6,981 nucleotides of DNA from Ilumatobacteraceae bacterium (GTDB lineage Bacteria > Actinomycetota > Acidimicrobiia > Acidimicrobiales > Ilumatobacteraceae): NCBI GenBank assembly GCA_016650435.1, contig JAENVT010000482.1:1-6981 (forward strand), given 5' to 3'. The notes beneath the pieces are model-generated. The model saw only the letters and a program-made list of their open reading frames with translations. It made no database searches and was not told the DNA's origin. The number at the start of each line of letters is the position of its first letter. Within the stretch, counting starts at the first letter, position 1. The translations under genes and the position numbers were made by a program. Below, piece by piece: positions 4,786 through 6,981 of this stretch.

Positions 4786-5844
4786 ATGTCAAGCCATGTG
4801 CCGACGACGGCTATGTACTGTTCGAAGGTGGACACGTTGGAGAATGAGGTCGATCGGATCGCACAGGAGACAGACTTCGCCGGTGTCGTTCGCGTCGATC
4901 GCGGCGACGACCTCGAGCTCGCCAAGGCGTATGGAATGGCGCACCGGGGATTGCAGGTCGCCAACACGATCGATACCCAGTTCGGTATCGCCAGCGGCGT
5001 GAAAGGAATGACAGCGCTCGCAATCGTCAGCCTGATCGTCGACGGAGCGCTCGAGCTATCGACGCCGGCGCGCACCGTGCTCGGACACGACCTGCCACTG
5101 ATCGACGATGCCGTTACCGTCGAACATCTGCTGTCGCACCGATCAGGCATCGGTGACTATCTCGACGAGGACGCCCACCCCGACATCAGCGACTATGTGA
5201 TGCCGGTTCCCGTACACCAGTTGGCCGACACCGAGCAATATCTCGTGGCCCTCGACGGTCATCCCACCAAGTTCAAACCCGGTGAAGACTTTTCGTATTG
5301 CAACGGTGGGTTCATCGTGCTTGCTCTGATCGCGGAACGCGTCAGCGGTGTGCCGTTTCACGAGTTCGTGCAACAACGCGTGTGCCAACCCGCGGGGCTG
5401 AGCGACTCCGCGTTTCTGCGGTCCGACGAACTCCCAGGTCGTGCTGCGCTCGGATACCTAGAGGTCGACGGCGTCATGCGCAGCAACATCCTTCACCTGC
5501 CGGTGCGCGGCAACGGCGACGGCGGCATCTATACGACGGTGGCGGACGTTCGGCGATTGTGGATGGCGTTCTTCGACGGCAGGATCGTCCCCGAAGCATG
5601 GGTTGCTGAAATGGTGCAGCCGCGCAGCATCGTGTCGGAGGACGAGCGATACGGCCTCGGCTTCTGGCTCGCTGGTTCCGGCGACGCCGTCAGGCTGGAG
5701 GGCTATGACGCCGGCGTGTCGTTCCGCACCTGGCATCACCCGAGGTCGCGACTGACGCACACCGTGATCTCCAACACGTCGGAAGGCGTCTGGCCCGTGA
5801 CCCGCGCGCTGTACGCGAGGTTGTCGACCGACCAGCCCGGGTGA
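4786..5844 (+). CDS. Serine beta-lactamase-fold hydrolase (class C / penicillin-binding protein-like family)
   Basis: A 352-residue protein of the beta-lactamase/transpeptidase-like family, which includes esterases, DD-peptidases and AmpC. The catalytic Ser-x-x-Lys is S70-G-V-K73 in FGIASGVKGMTAL, and the second motif Y-x-N is Y171-C-N173 in FSYCNGGF. LLSHRSGIGDY (115-125) and FKPGEDF (163-169) are the usual family markers. The third motif is not KTG or HxG; EGYDAGVSF (305-313) stands in its place. No signal peptide or lipobox is visible, so it should be cytoplasmic and is unlikely to be a cell-wall or antibiotic-resistance enzyme; esterase or peptidase activity is more plausible. The start is uncertain: ATG 4786 has a poor Shine-Dalgarno, while GTG 4828 begins where the family usually does and has TACTGT ending 6 nt before it. 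The gene converges with the downstream hydrolase gene, 5 bp apart. Confidence 0.88.
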   Translation: MSSHVPTTAMYCSKVDTLENEVDRIAQETDFAGVVRVDRGDDLELAKAYGMAHRGLQVANTIDTQFGIASGVKGMTALAIVSLIVDGALELSTPARTVLGHDLPLIDDAVTVEHLLSHRSGIGDYLDEDAHPDISDYVMPVPVHQLADTEQYLVALDGHPTKFKPGEDFSYCNGGFIVLALIAERVSGVPFHEFVQQRVCQPAGLSDSAFLRSDELPGRAALGYLEVDGVMRSNILHLPVRGNGDGGIYTTVADVRRLWMAFFDGRIVPEAWVAEMVQPRSIVSEDERYGLGFWLAGSGDAVRLEGYDAGVSFRTWHHPRSRLTHTVISNTSEGVWPVTRALYARLSTDQPG

Positions 5845-5849
5845 GGTGG

Positions 5850-6668
5850 TTACGGAGCTGGTAGGAAGTCGAGGAGCAGCGCGTTCACCTTGTCGGGAGC
5901 TTCGAGCTGCATCCAGTGACCAGGCCCATCGATGCGCTCGTAACGCCACGGTCCATCGATGAATCGGTTCGACGAGGTCATGCCGGACTCCTCGAGCGCG
6001 AAATCGCCGGAGCTCCAGATCCCCATCGTTGGTGATTGGATCTGCGGGAACACCAATGGCGGTTCGATCAACGTTCGTGGATGGACGTTGGCCCGATACC
6101 AGTTGAGCGCCGCGGTGAGTGCGCCCGGACGAGCGAGGTCGACCAGGACCTGATCCGTATCAGGGTGCCGTGCCCAGGCCCGCATGTTGGCGAAGTCGTC
6201 GGCCGACAGCCAGGTCTCGGCGATGCCCTCGAACTGGAACAGCAGCATGTACCACGACTTCTCGCGTTGGGCGAACCCGGCATCGCGAAACGCTGCGGGA
6301 TGGCCGACCGAAAGAGCAACGAGATGATCGACGCGGTCGGGTACGAACGCTGTCATCGCCCACGCCAAAGCTGCGCCCCAGTCGTGGCCGACAACGTGGG
6401 CGCGCTGTACGTCGAGAGCATCGAGAATGCCAAGCACGTCGCCAACGAGATCGAGGATGCCGTAGTGATCGGCTCCATCGGGCATCGATGATTCCCCGAA
6501 GCCGCGCAGATCGGGGGCGATCACTCGGTATCCAGCATCGACCAGAGCTGGCACCTGGTGACGCCATAGAGCATGCGAATCGGGGAAGCCGTGCAGCAGC
6601 ACGACTGCTGGACCTTCCCCCTCGTCCTGTACAGCAAACGTCAGATCGCCGACGGTGATGTTCTTCAT
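5850..6668 (-). CDS. Alpha/beta-fold hydrolase, probable epoxide hydrolase
   Basis: A 272-residue cytoplasmic hydrolase. It has HGFPDS (26-31, oxyanion hole), DLRGFGES (53-60), the nucleophile elbow GHDWGA (94-99) with nucleophile D96, an acid candidate D222 in SSGDFAL, and the base H251 in GPGHWMQ. An aspartate nucleophile followed by Trp, with cap-domain tyrosines (Y140 and Y191 in NWYRAN), is the pattern of soluble epoxide hydrolases, which open epoxides to diols through a covalent ester. Haloalkane and haloacetate dehalogenases share the Asp elbow, and I cannot exclude them, though NWYR in the cap favours epoxide hydrolase. ATG 6668 is preceded by AAGGA with a 5-nt gap. It lies 14 bp after the stop of a probable flavin monooxygenase on the same strand, so they form one transcript. 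Confidence 0.9.
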   Translation of the reverse strand: MKNITVGDLTFAVQDEGEGPAVVLLHGFPDSHALWRHQVPALVDAGYRVIAPDLRGFGESSMPDGADHYGILDLVGDVLGILDALDVQRAHVVGHDWGAALAWAMTAFVPDRVDHLVALSVGHPAAFRDAGFAQREKSWYMLLFQFEGIAETWLSADDFANMRAWARHPDTDQVLVDLARPGALTAALNWYRANVHPRTLIEPPLVFPQIQSPTMGIWSSGDFALEESGMTSSNRFIDGPWRYERIDGPGHWMQLEAPDKVNALLLDFLPAP

Positions 6669-6682
6669 GGGTGTCCTTTTTC

Positions 6683-6981
6683 TCAGGCGCCGACGAGAGT
6701 CAGCAACTCAGCTCGATCGGGACCGGGCAGGGGAGTGGGGTCAGCGAGTGCGATCGCTTTCTCGGCGATTCCAGGGCGCGACATCACGCCGACGCCGGTG
6801 TCGAGCAGCGAGACCACCTCGATGAAGCCGCGGAGAAGATCTGGGTCGCGCATGATCGAAGCGGCCAGGGCTTGGCCCAGTGCCCAACCTGGATCGTCGG
6901 TTTCGTACGGTCGACCGTCGATCGTCGCTTCTATTTCCGCAAGGCGATGGCGATCGAACGCCAACGTGTCGACGAACAACG
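6683..6981 (-). CDS. Probable FAD-dependent aromatic-ring-type monooxygenase, C-terminal end, 5' truncated
   Basis: The last 98 codons and stop (TGA, 6685-6683) of a gene whose 5' part lies right of the window; the frame is open to the edge. The readable end, FVDTLAFDRHRLAEIEATID then GRPYETDDPGWALGQALAAS and RDPDLLRGFIEVVSLL, is what I recall as the C-terminal helical tail of actinobacterial FAD-dependent (PHBH/UbiH-like) oxidoreductases. The FAD-binding motifs are outside the window, so the call rests on the tail alone. It sits 14 bp upstream of the epoxide-hydrolase-like gene, consistent with an oxygenase-hydrolase pair. Confidence 0.6.
   Translation of the reverse strand, partial: LFVDTLAFDRHRLAEIEATIDGRPYETDDPGWALGQALAASIMRDPDLLRGFIEVVSLLDTGVGVMSRPGIAEKAIALADPTPLPGPDRAELLTLVGA

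Noticed and set aside
5831..5862. Inverted repeat accagc/gctggt across the convergent junction of the serine hydrolase and epoxide hydrolase genes, considered as a shared terminator.
   Set aside because: The stem is only 6 bp with a 20-nt loop and has no T-tract on either side, so it is not distinguishable from chance.
1..6981. Search for tRNA, rRNA, CRISPR, insertion-sequence ends, phage genes or a toxin-antitoxin/defence cassette.
   Set aside because: No cloverleaf, repeat-spacer pattern, transposase or integrase motif, or defence domain could be seen by eye. The genes are explained by metabolic and redox families.

Overview
The window looks like chromosomal DNA of a high-GC actinobacterium. 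Base composition, strong G/C bias at third codon positions, GTG starts, short gene gaps and several apparently leaderless promoters (a TAnnnT -10 about 6 nt before the start codon) all fit. A member of the Acidimicrobiia is a reasonable guess, but that is inference only. The gene content is ordinary accessory metabolism, redox defence and regulation. I see no tRNA, rRNA, CRISPR array, transposase, phage gene or replication origin.

Layout, left to right. The first block (2-704, + strand) is the 3' end of a family III (CaiB/BaiF) CoA-transferase gene followed after 4 bp by a nucleoside 2-deoxyribosyltransferase-fold gene. It converges on, and overlaps by 11 bp, a minus-strand msrA (694-1341). 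The msrA start codon overlaps the first possible start of a divergent GNAT acetyltransferase gene (1340-1873, +). A 218-bp intergenic stretch (1874-2091) holds four hairpins and separates the GNAT gene from a long minus-strand block.

The minus-strand block (2092-4722, transcribed right to left) is the most informative part. A small antibiotic-biosynthesis-monooxygenase-like gene (4429-4722) is followed by a 45-bp gap with a promoter and palindromic operator, then an Rrf2 regulator (3895-4383), an atypical SDR/NmrA-like NAD(P)-binding protein (2996-3898), a four-helix membrane protein (2544-2999) and a Rid-family protein (2092-2511). The regulator, SDR and membrane protein are joined by GTGA and ATGA stop/start overlaps with strong Shine-Dalgarno sequences. 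The Rrf2 protein carries E8, W9, H12, C92 and C112, the ligand set and gating tryptophan pattern of Streptomyces venezuelae RsrR, a [2Fe-2S] redox sensor whose main known target is an NmrA-type gene. I read this as a self-regulated redox-responsive operon of RsrR type, with a membrane protein and probably a Rid protein added.

The right part has a serine beta-lactamase-fold hydrolase gene (4786-5844, +), divergent from the monooxygenase-like gene across an intergenic 29-bp inverted repeat. It converges, with a 5-bp gap, on an epoxide-hydrolase-like alpha/beta hydrolase gene (5850-6668, -). That gene lies 14 bp downstream of the 3' end of a probable FAD-dependent monooxygenase gene running off the right edge. 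The last two could act in sequence (oxygenation, then epoxide opening), which is inference.
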